Assembly: GCF_007746075.1 (NCBI RefSeq)
Contig: NZ_CP036339.1
Location: 3,687,786 to 3,751,785 of the forward strand
DNA length: 64,000 nt
Reading direction: 5' to 3'
Source: Lacipirellula limnantheis
GTDB taxonomy: Bacteria; Planctomycetota; Planctomycetia; Pirellulales; Lacipirellulaceae
Shown: piece after piece, positions 8,136 through 16,400 of the stretch
Layout of the letters: every line of letters begins with the position of its first letter
Position numbering within the stretch: the first letter of the stretch is position 1
Notes under the pieces: model-generated
What the model was told of the DNA's origin: nothing
What the model saw: only the letters and a program-made list of their open reading frames with translations
Databases searched by the model: none
Made by a program: the position numbers and the translations under genes

Positions 8136-8774
8136 TTAATTCTTCGCCGAAGTCAAAAACTGCGGCGCCGACATCCCCATCGACACATACATGCTCATGA
8201 ACGCGTCGACGCTCAAGTTAGCCGGCTTCACCGACGCCACGGGTACGAAAATAAGACTTCCCCCCATCGGCACGGGCGCCGAGGGAATCAGGACAGCGTG
8301 ATATGCCACGTCGCTAATGAGAAACTTCTCCGGCGTCGGCAGCAATGCGAGGAACATCGCCCCCGAATCGCCGCCGAACGTGCAGAAGACGACGCTCATC
8401 CCTTTGAGGTCGGAGTTTTCCTTGTCCATCATCCCCATCATCTGCCGCACCGTGCCGTAGATGCCTCCGAGCATCGGTAGCTTCCGGCCGATCCGATCGA
8501 GGTTCCCCTGAACGAATCGCTTGGCGCCAAATTCGACCAGTACGCCGAGCCCGAAAATAAGTGCGAGCACGAACGCCCATCCAATCACATAGGCGATCCA
8601 CGGCTCCTCCGAAAACCGTAGCCCCATCTGCTCCAGAACGCCGCCGAGCACGGTCCGCGGGCCGAGAAACCCGCTCACGGTTTGCGTGACCCACCCGACC
8701 ACCGCCACGGTGATCACCAGCGGCAGCACCGTCACCACGCCGGCCAGAAAGCATTTCACGATCGATCGGAGCAT
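8136..8774 (-). CDS. DUF502 family membrane protein
   Basis: The 212-residue protein starts at the ATG at 8774, with AGGAA upstream. Two hydrophobic segments (about residues 8-30 and 60-85) come first, and LPMLGGIYGTVRQ and FLISDVAYHAVLIPSAPVP follow. This is the DUF502 layout of paired N-terminal membrane spans and a C-terminal soluble domain with an invariant IYxxxRQ-like motif. The function is unproven. It is monocistronic. Confidence 0.85.
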   Translation of the reverse strand: MLRSIVKCFLAGVVTVLPLVITVAVVGWVTQTVSGFLGPRTVLGGVLEQMGLRFSEEPWIAYVIGWAFVLALIFGLGVLVEFGAKRFVQGNLDRIGRKLPMLGGIYGTVRQMMGMMDKENSDLKGMSVVFCTFGGDSGAMFLALLPTPEKFLISDVAYHAVLIPSAPVPMGGSLIFVPVASVKPANLSVDAFMSMYVSMGMSAPQFLTSAKN

Positions 8775-9166
8775 GTGGGGAATTCCTGCGGAGGAAGTGT
8801 AAACGCCGCGAGCGTTATAACAACTTCTCTTCGCGGCGACGCCCCGAATCTTCCCGTAAGTCCTGCTGAAGGCTGATCTCCTCGTTCCCAAGCTCCGCGT
8901 GGGAACGCCGCCCCCGCCGCTCCGCGGCATTCACGATTGCCCGACAATTCTCAGGCTCATTTCCTGCACGACGCAGAGCGTCAGCCTTCAACATTCCCAC
9001 GCGGAGCGTAGGAACAAGCCGTAAAAACGCCCACTCCCACGCGATCATTTCGCCCAATCCCAACAACCGTGATGAGGCGCCAAGATTTCAACCCCCGGCG
9101 CGTGTATATTACCGAACACGTTTTTAGCAACTCCTATCGCCTGACCTCTTACTCCAGGAGCCTGTC
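8775..9166. repeat. Intergenic region with inverted repeat of the CGTTCCCAAGCTCCGCGTG family
   Basis: Within this 390-base gap the segments 8881-8907 (CTCGTTCCCAAGCTCCGCG and on) and 8992-9018 (ending GCGGAGCGTAGGAACAAG) form imperfect inverted arms. A second smaller hairpin lies between them (CCGCTCCGCGG and GACGCAGAGCGTC). The remainder near 9100-9160 must hold the promoter of the following + strand gene. No ORF is credible here. Confidence 0.6.
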
Positions 9167-9529
9167 ATGGTCGAATCAATCCCCACCGGTCACGAAAAAG
9201 TCCTCGGCTTCAAGATGAGCGGCAAGCTCCACGACGAGGATTACAAGTCGTTTGTCCCGCAGGTCGAAGCGGCCGTCGCCAAGTTCGGCAAAGTCCGCAT
9301 GCTCGCCCAGTTCCACGATTTTCACGGGTGGGACATGCACGCGTTGTGGGACGATATCAAGTTTTCTACCGTCGAATGCAACCACATCGACCGGATCGCC
9401 CTCGTCGGCGAGAAGACGTGGGAGAAGTACATGGCGATGGTCTGCAAGCCCTTCACCATGGCGAAGATCGAATACTTCGACGCCGCCGACATCGAACAGG
9501 CCAAGACCTGGCTTGCCGAAGGCCTGTAA
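9167..9529 (+). CDS. SpoIIAA-like/STAS-fold protein
   Basis: The 120-residue protein matches the SpoIIAA-like (DUF3478) pattern. It opens with a strand around VLGFKMSGKLHDEDYKSF, then has a helix (VPQVEAAVAKFGKVRML) and the region FHGWDMHALWDDIKF, and closes with IEYFDAADIEQAKTWL. These STAS-fold proteins may bind lipids or act as anti-anti-sigma-like regulators; the role is unproven. The ATG at 9167 has CCAGGAG 6 bases upstream. Confidence 0.85.
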   Translation: MVESIPTGHEKVLGFKMSGKLHDEDYKSFVPQVEAAVAKFGKVRMLAQFHDFHGWDMHALWDDIKFSTVECNHIDRIALVGEKTWEKYMAMVCKPFTMAKIEYFDAADIEQAKTWLAEGL

Positions 9530-9624
9530 CGCTAGCCAACCCACCCTATAGAACATCGGCAGGCCCGGTTTACTGGGCCTGAGCCCCCGCACTCACGATT
9601 TCCAGAACAGAGACAGCAATCGCG

Positions 9625-9834
9625 ATGAGCAAAGAGAACCACGGCAATCACCATGGCCACCACGATCATGGCCATCCCCAGCACAAGACCGGCGGCGGCC
9701 TTCACAAAGATTGGCGGGCCTGGGCCGTGGTGCTGCTCATGGTCGCGGCGATGGCGGTCTACACGCTGACGTTCGACGAGTCGATTGAACCGGGCGAGCC
9801 CGAGCAACAAGAAGTGCCGGCCGCGGCCGAGTAG
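9625..9834 (+). CDS. Small His-rich single-span membrane protein
   Basis: The protein has 69 residues. The N-terminus is rich in His and Gly (HHGHHDHGH within the first 20 residues), followed by one transmembrane helix around residues 33-50 and an acidic tail. The His cluster could bind metal, but nothing else supports that. It lies about 95 bases after the SpoIIAA-like gene in the same direction. The family is unrecognised. Confidence 0.55.
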   Translation: MSKENHGNHHGHHDHGHPQHKTGGGLHKDWRAWAVVLLMVAAMAVYTLTFDESIEPGEPEQQEVPAAAE

Positions 9835-9870
9835 CGCTATGCCCCCAAAGCGGCTGCGGGCGTCGGCGCG

Positions 9871-10896
9871 TTACCGAAACATTTCGTTGAGTTTGCCGAA
9901 CGCCGTCCGCGATTGGCCGTTGCGGTTCCGCCCGGCAAGGCCGTCGCTGCCGCGACGGAACAGGTTCTGCAGCGTCTGTCCTTGCGGCGGAATGACGAAC
10001 AACTCCGGATCGTCCACCACCCAGGGCGTCGACCAACTCTTGCCGTTATCGAGATTCGCGACGTTAAAGAAGAAGTTGTTGAACTCCAGGCACTTGTTGC
10101 CATACGGGAAGCTTGAGTATAGGTGGTCGTCGGCCGTGAGATTCCCCACGCCCGGGCGCGCATATTGATGAACCTGACCATCGGGCGTGAACGATAGCCC
10201 AAACGTCCACCAGCCCGGCTCGTCAATGATTGGACCCGGCACGTCCTGGCCGTTCGGGCGAGCCCGGACCGCCAGTTGCGCGAAGTCGCGTTCATATTTC
10301 GGCGTCGTTTCGCTGCGAAACATGATGAACATGCCGGGCCAATAGGGCTCGATCGCTCCATCGGGGGTGCGTCCTGAAACGTCGGCGCGAATGCCGAACG
10401 ACGCGCCGCTGCGATTCTCCCACCGCTTGAATTCCGGCAGATAAACCCGCACCACGCAACTCGGACTCCACGCCGCTGGAATCGATCGGCCGATCCGCGA
10501 TTCGACGCTCATCAGCAGATCGTCCTGCATCTGCTCGCCGCTATAGCTGCCGGGGATGCCCGAGAATTTTGTCGCCAGGAAGAGCGAGCCCTTGCTTCCC
10601 GGCAAGCCGCCGGGCGGGGTCGCAATCCGACGGATCACGTCGGGCTGTCCCCGTTTCGCGCCTTCGTACCACCGGCCGTTAACGCTCCGTCCCCCCGGCG
10701 GACGCTGCTCCTCGTCCTGCTCGTGACTCGCCTTGGCGCCGTTCATCACATAGCGCCAATCGGCGGCCTCGAAATTGTCGCCGCACTGGACGACTTTCAC
10801 GCCGCTGCCGGGCACGAATGGTTGGTCGGCCGCATGCGTTGCCAACGAACTGTAAAGGCAAAGCAGCGACGCCAGAGTAAGGCGATGTATGCGCAT
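9871..10896 (-). CDS. Secreted protein of unknown function
   Basis: The product has 341 residues from the ATG at 10896, which begins a signal peptide (about 23 residues, ending ATHAAD). The mature part is rich in aromatic residues and glycine, with phrases such as WRYVMNGAK, EPYWPGMFIMFRS and GWWTFGLSFTPDGQVH. This suggests a beta-sandwich fold like concanavalin/LamG or polysaccharide-binding proteins, which is inference from composition only. I do not recognise the family. It converges with the small His-rich gene. Confidence 0.6.
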   Translation of the reverse strand: MRIHRLTLASLLCLYSSLATHAADQPFVPGSGVKVVQCGDNFEAADWRYVMNGAKASHEQDEEQRPPGGRSVNGRWYEGAKRGQPDVIRRIATPPGGLPGSKGSLFLATKFSGIPGSYSGEQMQDDLLMSVESRIGRSIPAAWSPSCVVRVYLPEFKRWENRSGASFGIRADVSGRTPDGAIEPYWPGMFIMFRSETTPKYERDFAQLAVRARPNGQDVPGPIIDEPGWWTFGLSFTPDGQVHQYARPGVGNLTADDHLYSSFPYGNKCLEFNNFFFNVANLDNGKSWSTPWVVDDPELFVIPPQGQTLQNLFRRGSDGLAGRNRNGQSRTAFGKLNEMFR

Positions 10897-11057
10897 GGCA
10901 CGTCCCTGTCGCGTCAGCACGAGTCGCGAAGTCGGCGGCGCAGCGGTGCGCCGTCTCCCACGTTATCGGCAGATCCACCCCGGGAGCTAAACTCGCCGCA
11001 ACCCGAAGACTCGATCTCGGCTGTCCGCTAGCATCGCGCGCAGGCGATTGAGCGCCG

Positions 11058-11471
11058 CTAGCGCGGGGCGTCGAGCCCCTCCCGCGCGCGGTCGTCGATC
11101 ACTTGCAGCATCAGCGGATGAAGTCCCAGCGGCGGCGTCACGACGTGCGAGATCCCCATCTCGCGAAACGGACTGGCCGCTTCAGCGGCCAGTCGCGGAA
11201 TATCCTCGCTCCAATGCCGGCCAGGCGCCAGAAAATAGGGGACGATGAGTACCTGTTTCGCGCCCAACTCCACGCACCGGGCAAAGGCGGCGGCGATCGA
11301 CGGCTCCGCAAGTTCCATGTGCGCGGGTTCGATGATTGGCCAACCGGAATGCCGTCGGTACGCCTCCACCACCTCCAGCAGCAGGTTGTTGCTCTCGGGC
11401 CGGCGCGAACCATGGTCGACGATGATCATGCCGGCATCGGCGGGGCAGGGGAGTGGGACTCGGTCGGGCAT
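11058..11471 (-). CDS. cbiX: CbiX-type sirohydrochlorin chelatase
   Basis: The 137-residue product is the small, single-domain form of the CbiX/SirB chelatase family, which inserts Co or Fe into sirohydrochlorin. Conserved features are the metal-binding MIIVDHGSRRPE (His20), PAHMELAEPSI, VLIVPYFLAPGRHW and the late GLHPLM. A later start (Met15) is possible. No other cobalamin or siroheme gene is nearby. Confidence 0.85.
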   Translation of the reverse strand: MPDRVPLPCPADAGMIIVDHGSRRPESNNLLLEVVEAYRRHSGWPIIEPAHMELAEPSIAAAFARCVELGAKQVLIVPYFLAPGRHWSEDIPRLAAEAASPFREMGISHVVTPPLGLHPLMLQVIDDRAREGLDAPR

Positions 11472-11683
11472 TGCGCGTCATGGGCAGAGTGAGTGGGCGG
11501 CTGGGTCGATTTTAGCTGTCCGAGACGACTCCGTAGTGAAGGAATCCCGGCAATCTGCAAAAAGCTGGTTCGCCGCGGAAGCTGTGGTATCCTTAGGGGA
11601 CTGGGAACTGGCCCTCAGCGGTCAGTTCCCTTCGGTCGGACCTTCCTTCCCCTGGCATCCACCGCACATCCCGCTGGCCAGGC

Positions 11684-12274
11684 ATGCTTCTGCTCAACCT
11701 TCGCTATCACAAGCGCTTCCAAATGGAAGTCGACCTGCGCCGCTGGCGGCTCCTGCCGGTTGGGATTTACCCCCATTATCGGCTCGTTTCCTGGTCGCCC
11801 GAACTGCTTCACGAGCACGCAGAAGCGAAGTACCTAAGCTTTCGAGATGAACTCGACGCCATCGTCTTCCCCTGTTTGGGCGAGATGCAAAGCTGTCGGC
11901 GGTTAATGGAGGAAATCAGCGATCGGGACGGCTTCGTTCCCGAAGCGACTTGGCTGGCGCAATACGTTGGGGCAGGACCGAGCCGCGTCGAGTCATGCGG
12001 CACGATCCAGGCAATTCGCACCACGCGTCAGCGAGCGAACATCCAAAACATCGGCGTCACGCCGCACCACCGCGGTCGTGGCGTCGGCGCGGCCCTCATC
12101 AACGTTGCCCTCGCCGGCCTGCAGCAGGTCGGGGTGTCGCGGGTCGGCCTCGAAGTGACGGCCCAAAACGACGCGGCGGTCCGGCTCTACCACCGGATCG
12201 GCTTCCGCTCGGTGAAGACGGTCTACAAAGCGATCGAAGAGCTTCCTCCTCTCCGCCGCACGGCCGTCCGCTAG
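11684..12274 (+). CDS. GNAT family N-acetyltransferase
   Basis: The 196-residue protein has an unassigned N-terminal half (about 90 residues). A GNAT core follows: IQNIGVTPHHRGRGVGAAL is motif A, with the Q/RxxGxG/A acetyl-CoA loop, and AAVRLYHRIGFRSV is motif B. The substrate is unknown. IS copy 1 was inserted just downstream, into a palindromic repeat, without touching the gene. Confidence 0.87.
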   Translation: MLLLNLRYHKRFQMEVDLRRWRLLPVGIYPHYRLVSWSPELLHEHAEAKYLSFRDELDAIVFPCLGEMQSCRRLMEEISDRDGFVPEATWLAQYVGAGPSRVESCGTIQAIRTTRQRANIQNIGVTPHHRGRGVGAALINVALAGLQQVGVSRVGLEVTAQNDAAVRLYHRIGFRSVKTVYKAIEELPPLRRTAVR

Positions 12275-12296
12275 AGCGCAGTTCTGTCGCCTTATC

Positions 12297-12372
12297 CAGC
12301 CCCCGGCTCCGCCGGGGGGGTAGCACCATGCAGGACGATGTCTACCGCAATGGTGACCGACCCCCCGGCGGA
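12297..12372. repeat. Left half of palindromic unit hosting IS copy 1
   Basis: It begins with the palindrome CAGCCCCCGGCTCCGCC continuing GGGGG (about 12297-12320), then TAGCACCATGC, a short centre, GCAATGGTGA and CCCCCCGGCGGA at 12361-12372. With the IS removed, the last part joins CGGAGCCGCGGGCTG at 13332-13346 to form a second, inverted palindrome. The reconstructed unit is therefore two facing hairpins. The same arrangement flanks IS copy 2. Confidence 0.75.
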
Positions 12373-13331
12373 CAACATAATGCAATAGCTAGCACGCGTC
12401 GCTAGCGGTAAAAAGGCCCGCGTTCCAGGCTGTTCCTAGAGACCTGACACGTTTCTAGGAGGTGAGCCATGGAACGCGAACTCTGGAGCGTACTATACCG
12501 TTTGACTCGGCGGTTATGCAGCGATCGTTCGGGACACGTCTATTCGGTCAGTTGGATCGTCGGCGTCTATCTCTGGGCGGTGATCCACGATCGACCGGTG
12601 AGTTGGGCGTGTCGGCCGGAGAATTGGCCGTCGTCATGGCAGGTGCGGCTGCCGAGCCAATCGACGGCGAGCCGTCGTCTCCGCACGGCGGCGGCCGTGG
12701 AACTGATCGAGCGGTTGAGGAAGCGTTGCTGGCAGGGCCCGCACCCGCCGGAGGTGAGCTTCCTCGACGGTAAGCCGTTGCCGGTAGGAGGCTTCAGCAA
12801 GGATCCCGACGCCACGCGCGGGCATGGCGTCGGCGGCCCGGCCCGCGGCTACAAGCTGCACGCCGTCTGGACGATCGATGCGCTCGTGGCGTGCGAAATC
12901 CAGCCGCTCAACGTGAGCGAACAGACGGTCGCCCGGCGACTCTTGCCGCAAGTCGGCGGAGGCTGCGTCCTGGCCGACGGCAACTACGACAGCAACCCGC
13001 TGCACGAGATCGCCGCACGGTCGGGCGTGACGTTGATCGCTCCGCAGCGTCGCGCGGGACGAGCGCTGGGCCACCGCCGCCACAGCATCGGCCGCTTGCA
13101 GTCGATCGAACTGCTGACGACCGCCGATGGCCAAGCACTCTTCAAGCAGCGGACGTACATCGAGCAACGCTTCGCTCAACTCACCAATTTCGGCGGCGGG
13201 CTCGGACCACTCCCCAACTGGGTGAGGCGACTGCCGCGCGTCACCCTCTGGGTGAACGCCAAACTCTGCATCCAGGCCGCTAGAAACCACTTGCGACGAG
13301 GAAACGATCTGATGGCGTTTGCATAATGTTG
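12373..13331 (+). mobile_element. IS element copy 1 (IS5-like, 959 bp)
   Basis: The boundaries were set by comparing the two copies. The element runs from CAACATAATGCAA (12373-12385) to TTGCATAATGTTG (13319-13331), which are 13-bp terminal inverted repeats with one mismatch. CGGA flanks both sides (12369-12372 and 13332-13335) as a 4-bp target duplication. It encodes one intact DDE transposase. Its length equals that of copy 2 at 37621-38579, and I saw no difference in the parts I compared, which suggests recent transposition. The insertion point is the loop of a GC-rich palindrome. Confidence 0.9.
12469..13326 (+). CDS. DDE transposase of IS copy 1 (IS5/IS4 superfamily)
   Basis: The 285-residue transposase is intact. 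The probable catalytic triad is Asp100 (VSFLDGKPL), Asp170 (VLADGNYDS) and Glu232 (TYIEQRFAQL), spaced as in IS5/IS4-type DDE enzymes. The N-terminal 70 residues are helical and basic and probably bind the ends. A strong Shine-Dalgarno AGGAGGTGAGCC precedes the ATG at 12469. The stop codon lies inside the right terminal repeat. The protein is identical to the one at 37626-38483. Confidence 0.93.
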   Translation: MERELWSVLYRLTRRLCSDRSGHVYSVSWIVGVYLWAVIHDRPVSWACRPENWPSSWQVRLPSQSTASRRLRTAAAVELIERLRKRCWQGPHPPEVSFLDGKPLPVGGFSKDPDATRGHGVGGPARGYKLHAVWTIDALVACEIQPLNVSEQTVARRLLPQVGGGCVLADGNYDSNPLHEIAARSGVTLIAPQRRAGRALGHRRHSIGRLQSIELLTTADGQALFKQRTYIEQRFAQLTNFGGGLGPLPNWVRRLPRVTLWVNAKLCIQAARNHLRRGNDLMAFA

Positions 13332-13470
13332 CGGAGCCGCGGGCTGCAAGACCACAACAGCAGTTGCCCGCTACTCGGCAGCCCGGTAGGCTTCCCTTGC
13401 CAGACCGCTTGGCCGGTCCGCCGCCCGGAACCCCCGCGCCCCGTCCCGCCACAGGGAGGGGAGATCCCGC

Positions 13471-14748
13471 ATGCCCGCATCGAGCCATTCCAGTACCTCG
13501 CCCAGCCAAGTCCAGCGACGGACGGTCGAAACCCACCAGTTGGCCAATGGCCTCGTTCTGCTGGCCGAACCCGTGGCGACGGCCGAGTCGGCCGCCTTTA
13601 CCCTCATGGTTCCGTGTGGGTCGAGCAACGACCCCGCCAGCCGTCTCGGTCTCTCAAACATGCTCTGCGATATGGTCATGCGCGGGGCCGGCGACCGCGA
13701 TAGTCGCGCCCTGATCAATGATTTGGAAGTGCTCGGCGTCGAACGTGGAGAGTCCGTCGGCATCTCGCAAACAAGCTTCAGCGGCGCCACCCTTGCCGAC
13801 AACCTGCTGGATGCCTTGGCAATCTACGCCGACATCGTCTTGCGTCCGCAGCTACCCGCCGAGCAACTCGACGCCGCCAAGATGGTCTGTCTGCAAGAAA
13901 TCCACGGCGTCGAGGACGAGCCATCGCAAAAGCTGATGGACGAGTTGCGCCGCCGCACCTACCTGGAACCGTGGGGCCGCACCAGCCACGGCGACGAGTC
14001 GGGCGTCGAGGCGTCAACCGCCGCGGATATCAAGACGCAGTGGTCCGCGCACTATCGCCCCAACGGCGCCATCCTCGGCGTCGCCGGCAAAATCGATTGG
14101 GATCAGCTCGTGGAACTCGTCGAATCGCAATTCGGCGCCTGGGAGCCGGTCGAATCCGCCAAACCGCTCGAAGCCCAACGCGAAAAGCTATCGCCGCACA
14201 TCGACTTCGAAGGCAACCAGTGCCACATCGGCATTTCGTTCCCCAGCGTTCCTTACAGCGACCCGAAATACCTGCAGGCCTGGGCCGCGGTGGGCGTGCT
14301 GTCCGGCGGCATGAGCTCGCGGCTCTTCACCGAAGTCCGCGAAAAGCGCGGGCTTTGCTACAGCGTTAGCGCGTCGCTTCAAACGCAGCGCGCGCGTGCC
14401 AGCGTCATGTGTTACGCCGGCACCACGTCTGAGCGCGCTCAGGAAACGCTCGACGTAACCTACGGCGAGCTCATCCGCCTCCGCGAGGGGGTGCTGCAAT
14501 CGGAACTTCAACGGCTCAAGGCCCGCATCAAGAGCGGGCTGATCATGCAGCAGGAATCGACCTCGGCCCGCAGCGGTTCGATCGCTCGCGACTGGTATCA
14601 CTTGGCCCGCGTCAGAACGCTCGACGAACTCGGCCGCCAGGTCGACGAACTGTCCGCCCACAGCATCAACGCCTACCTCGACGAGCACCCGCCGAACAAT
14701 TTCACCTTCGCCACGCTCGGCCCGCAGGCTCTGAAGATTCCCGTTTAG
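13471..14748 (+). CDS. M16 family peptidase, catalytically inactive subunit
   Basis: The 425-residue protein has the two-domain M16 (pitrilysin/processing-peptidase) fold. The zinc motif HxxEH is replaced: the aligned segment LSNMLCDMV has Asn63, Cys66 and Asp67 in place of His, Glu and His. It is therefore probably the non-catalytic partner of the active M16 protein encoded directly downstream, as in the alpha/beta pairs of mitochondrial and bacterial M16B peptidases. The SxRLFTEVREKRGLCYSVSA motif of the C-terminal domain is intact. The ATG at 13471 follows GGGAGGGGAG. IS copy 1 lies 140 bases upstream and may have displaced the promoter. Confidence 0.88.
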   Translation: MPASSHSSTSPSQVQRRTVETHQLANGLVLLAEPVATAESAAFTLMVPCGSSNDPASRLGLSNMLCDMVMRGAGDRDSRALINDLEVLGVERGESVGISQTSFSGATLADNLLDALAIYADIVLRPQLPAEQLDAAKMVCLQEIHGVEDEPSQKLMDELRRRTYLEPWGRTSHGDESGVEASTAADIKTQWSAHYRPNGAILGVAGKIDWDQLVELVESQFGAWEPVESAKPLEAQREKLSPHIDFEGNQCHIGISFPSVPYSDPKYLQAWAAVGVLSGGMSSRLFTEVREKRGLCYSVSASLQTQRARASVMCYAGTTSERAQETLDVTYGELIRLREGVLQSELQRLKARIKSGLIMQQESTSARSGSIARDWYHLARVRTLDELGRQVDELSAHSINAYLDEHPPNNFTFATLGPQALKIPV

Positions 14749-14766
14749 ATTTGCAAATACGAATTG

Positions 14767-14850
14767 AACCACGACGGCACGACGAGCACGACGGAAATGC
14801 AGACCGAATGATCTCTTGTCTTTCGTCGTGTCCGTTGTGTCGTCGTGGTT
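14767..14850. repeat. Inverted repeat, AACCACGACG family, copy 1
   Basis: Arms at about 14767-14795 (AACCACGACGGCACGACGAG and on) and 14822-14850 (TTCGTCGTGTCCGTTGTGTC and on) are reverse complements over about 29 bases with a 26-base loop. The element lies in the gap between the two M16 genes. A second copy is at 31095-31264. Confidence 0.8.
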
Positions 14851-14877
14851 AGTTCCCCGGATCTGAAGAAGTAACAA

Positions 14878-16128
14878 TTGGATACCGCCGTGAAGTTTCG
14901 CAGTGCCACGCTCGACAACGGACTAGAGATCGTCGCCGAGTGCAACGATTTGGCCCACTCGCTGGGGGTTGGCTTTTTCGTCCGCACCGGCGCTCGCGAC
15001 GAAACCGATGAAGTCGCCGGCGTGAGTCATTTCCTCGAACACATGGTCTTCAAGGGGACGCCGCGCCGCACGGCCGAAGACGTCAATCGCGATTTCGACG
15101 AGATCGGCGCTCACTACAACGCCTTCACCAGCGAAGAGAACACGGTCTATTACGCTTCGGTGCTCCCCGAGTATCAGGAGCCGAGCATCGACCTCTTGGC
15201 AGACATCCTGCGGCCGAGCCTCCGCGACGACGATTTCAACATGGAGAAGAAGGTCATCCTGGAAGAGATCCAGATGTACGCCGACCAACCGCCATTCGGC
15301 ATGGACGATCACATCAAGGCGCTCCATTTCGGGAGACATCCGATGGCCCGCAGCGTCCTCGGCACTTGCGAGACGATCGGCGCCCTGTCGGTCGACCAGA
15401 TGCGGACCTACTTCGAGTCGCGCTACTGCCCGAGCAACGTCTTCGTCGCGGCGGCCGGCAAGGTCGACTTCGACCAGCTCGTCAAGCAAGTCGAAGCCCG
15501 CTGCGGCCACTGGGAACCACGCGCCGCGACCCGTGAATTGCCCAAGCCCGCTTCCAAGCCCGCCTTCGAATCGGTCGTCCGCGAATCATCGACGCAGCAG
15601 TACATCCTGCAACTCGCCGATGGTCCCGCGAGCGAAGACGCCGATCGCTACGCCGCAAAATTGCTGGCCACGATACTGGGCGACGACTCGGGCAGCCGAC
15701 TTTATTGGGAACTGGTCGATCCCGGCATCGCCGAGACCGCCAGCCTGGGGCACTACGAATACCAGGGCCTTGGCATGCTCTACACCTGGCTCAGTTGCGC
15801 GCCCGATGACGCGGCCGAGAATTTCGCCAAGCTCCGCGAGGTGTATGCGAACGCGGAGCAAGACGGTTTTACCGACGAAGAATTGCGCCAAGCGCGCAGC
15901 AAAGTCAAGGCCCGCGTCGTGCTGGGCAGCGAGCGGCCTCGCAACCGGCTGTTCAACGTCGGCGGAAATTGGATGCAGCGGCGCGAATATCGCTCGGTGA
16001 CGAACGACCTCGCGACGCTCGACGGCGTCGCGCTCGACGACCTCCACGCAGAGTTAAAAAAGTATCCCCTCACGCGCGCAACGACGGTTTCCATCGGCCC
16101 GCTTCAAGAGCTCGAGCCTCTCGCCTAG
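14878..16128 (+). CDS. M16 family zinc peptidase, active subunit
   Basis: The 416-residue protein has the inverted zinc motif HFLEH (His51, Glu54, His55), and the third ligand is probably Glu129 or Glu130 in VILEEIQMY. The C-terminal domain contains GSRLYWELVDPG. Its neighbour upstream is the inactive homologue, and together they should form a heterodimeric M16B processing-type peptidase. The start is a TTG at 14878, supported by GAAGAAG 6 bases upstream; a GTG at 14890 lacks that spacing. Confidence 0.92.
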   Translation: MDTAVKFRSATLDNGLEIVAECNDLAHSLGVGFFVRTGARDETDEVAGVSHFLEHMVFKGTPRRTAEDVNRDFDEIGAHYNAFTSEENTVYYASVLPEYQEPSIDLLADILRPSLRDDDFNMEKKVILEEIQMYADQPPFGMDDHIKALHFGRHPMARSVLGTCETIGALSVDQMRTYFESRYCPSNVFVAAAGKVDFDQLVKQVEARCGHWEPRAATRELPKPASKPAFESVVRESSTQQYILQLADGPASEDADRYAAKLLATILGDDSGSRLYWELVDPGIAETASLGHYEYQGLGMLYTWLSCAPDDAAENFAKLREVYANAEQDGFTDEELRQARSKVKARVVLGSERPRNRLFNVGGNWMQRREYRSVTNDLATLDGVALDDLHAELKKYPLTRATTVSIGPLQELEPLA

Positions 16129-16400
16129 AACGTTGGCGCCGTCGCCGCCGGCGGTCCCCGGCGCCCTCAAGACGGGTTCCTCGCTACAACCGCTACCTCC
16201 CCGCCAGCTAGGCGTTGTCGAGGTACGACGCCAGGGACGGGCAGCGCCCCGCCGTCAAAATCGCCTCGCTTGGCCCAGCCGGCGCCGCGGCGGTCCGCTT
16301 CAGAAGCTATGCTTCGAGTAAACATTTGCCGCGCAGCGGAGTCTTCCGCGGCGAACCGACGACGGCGCTAGCGCCTGATCCGAATGCACCTTCTGAGATC

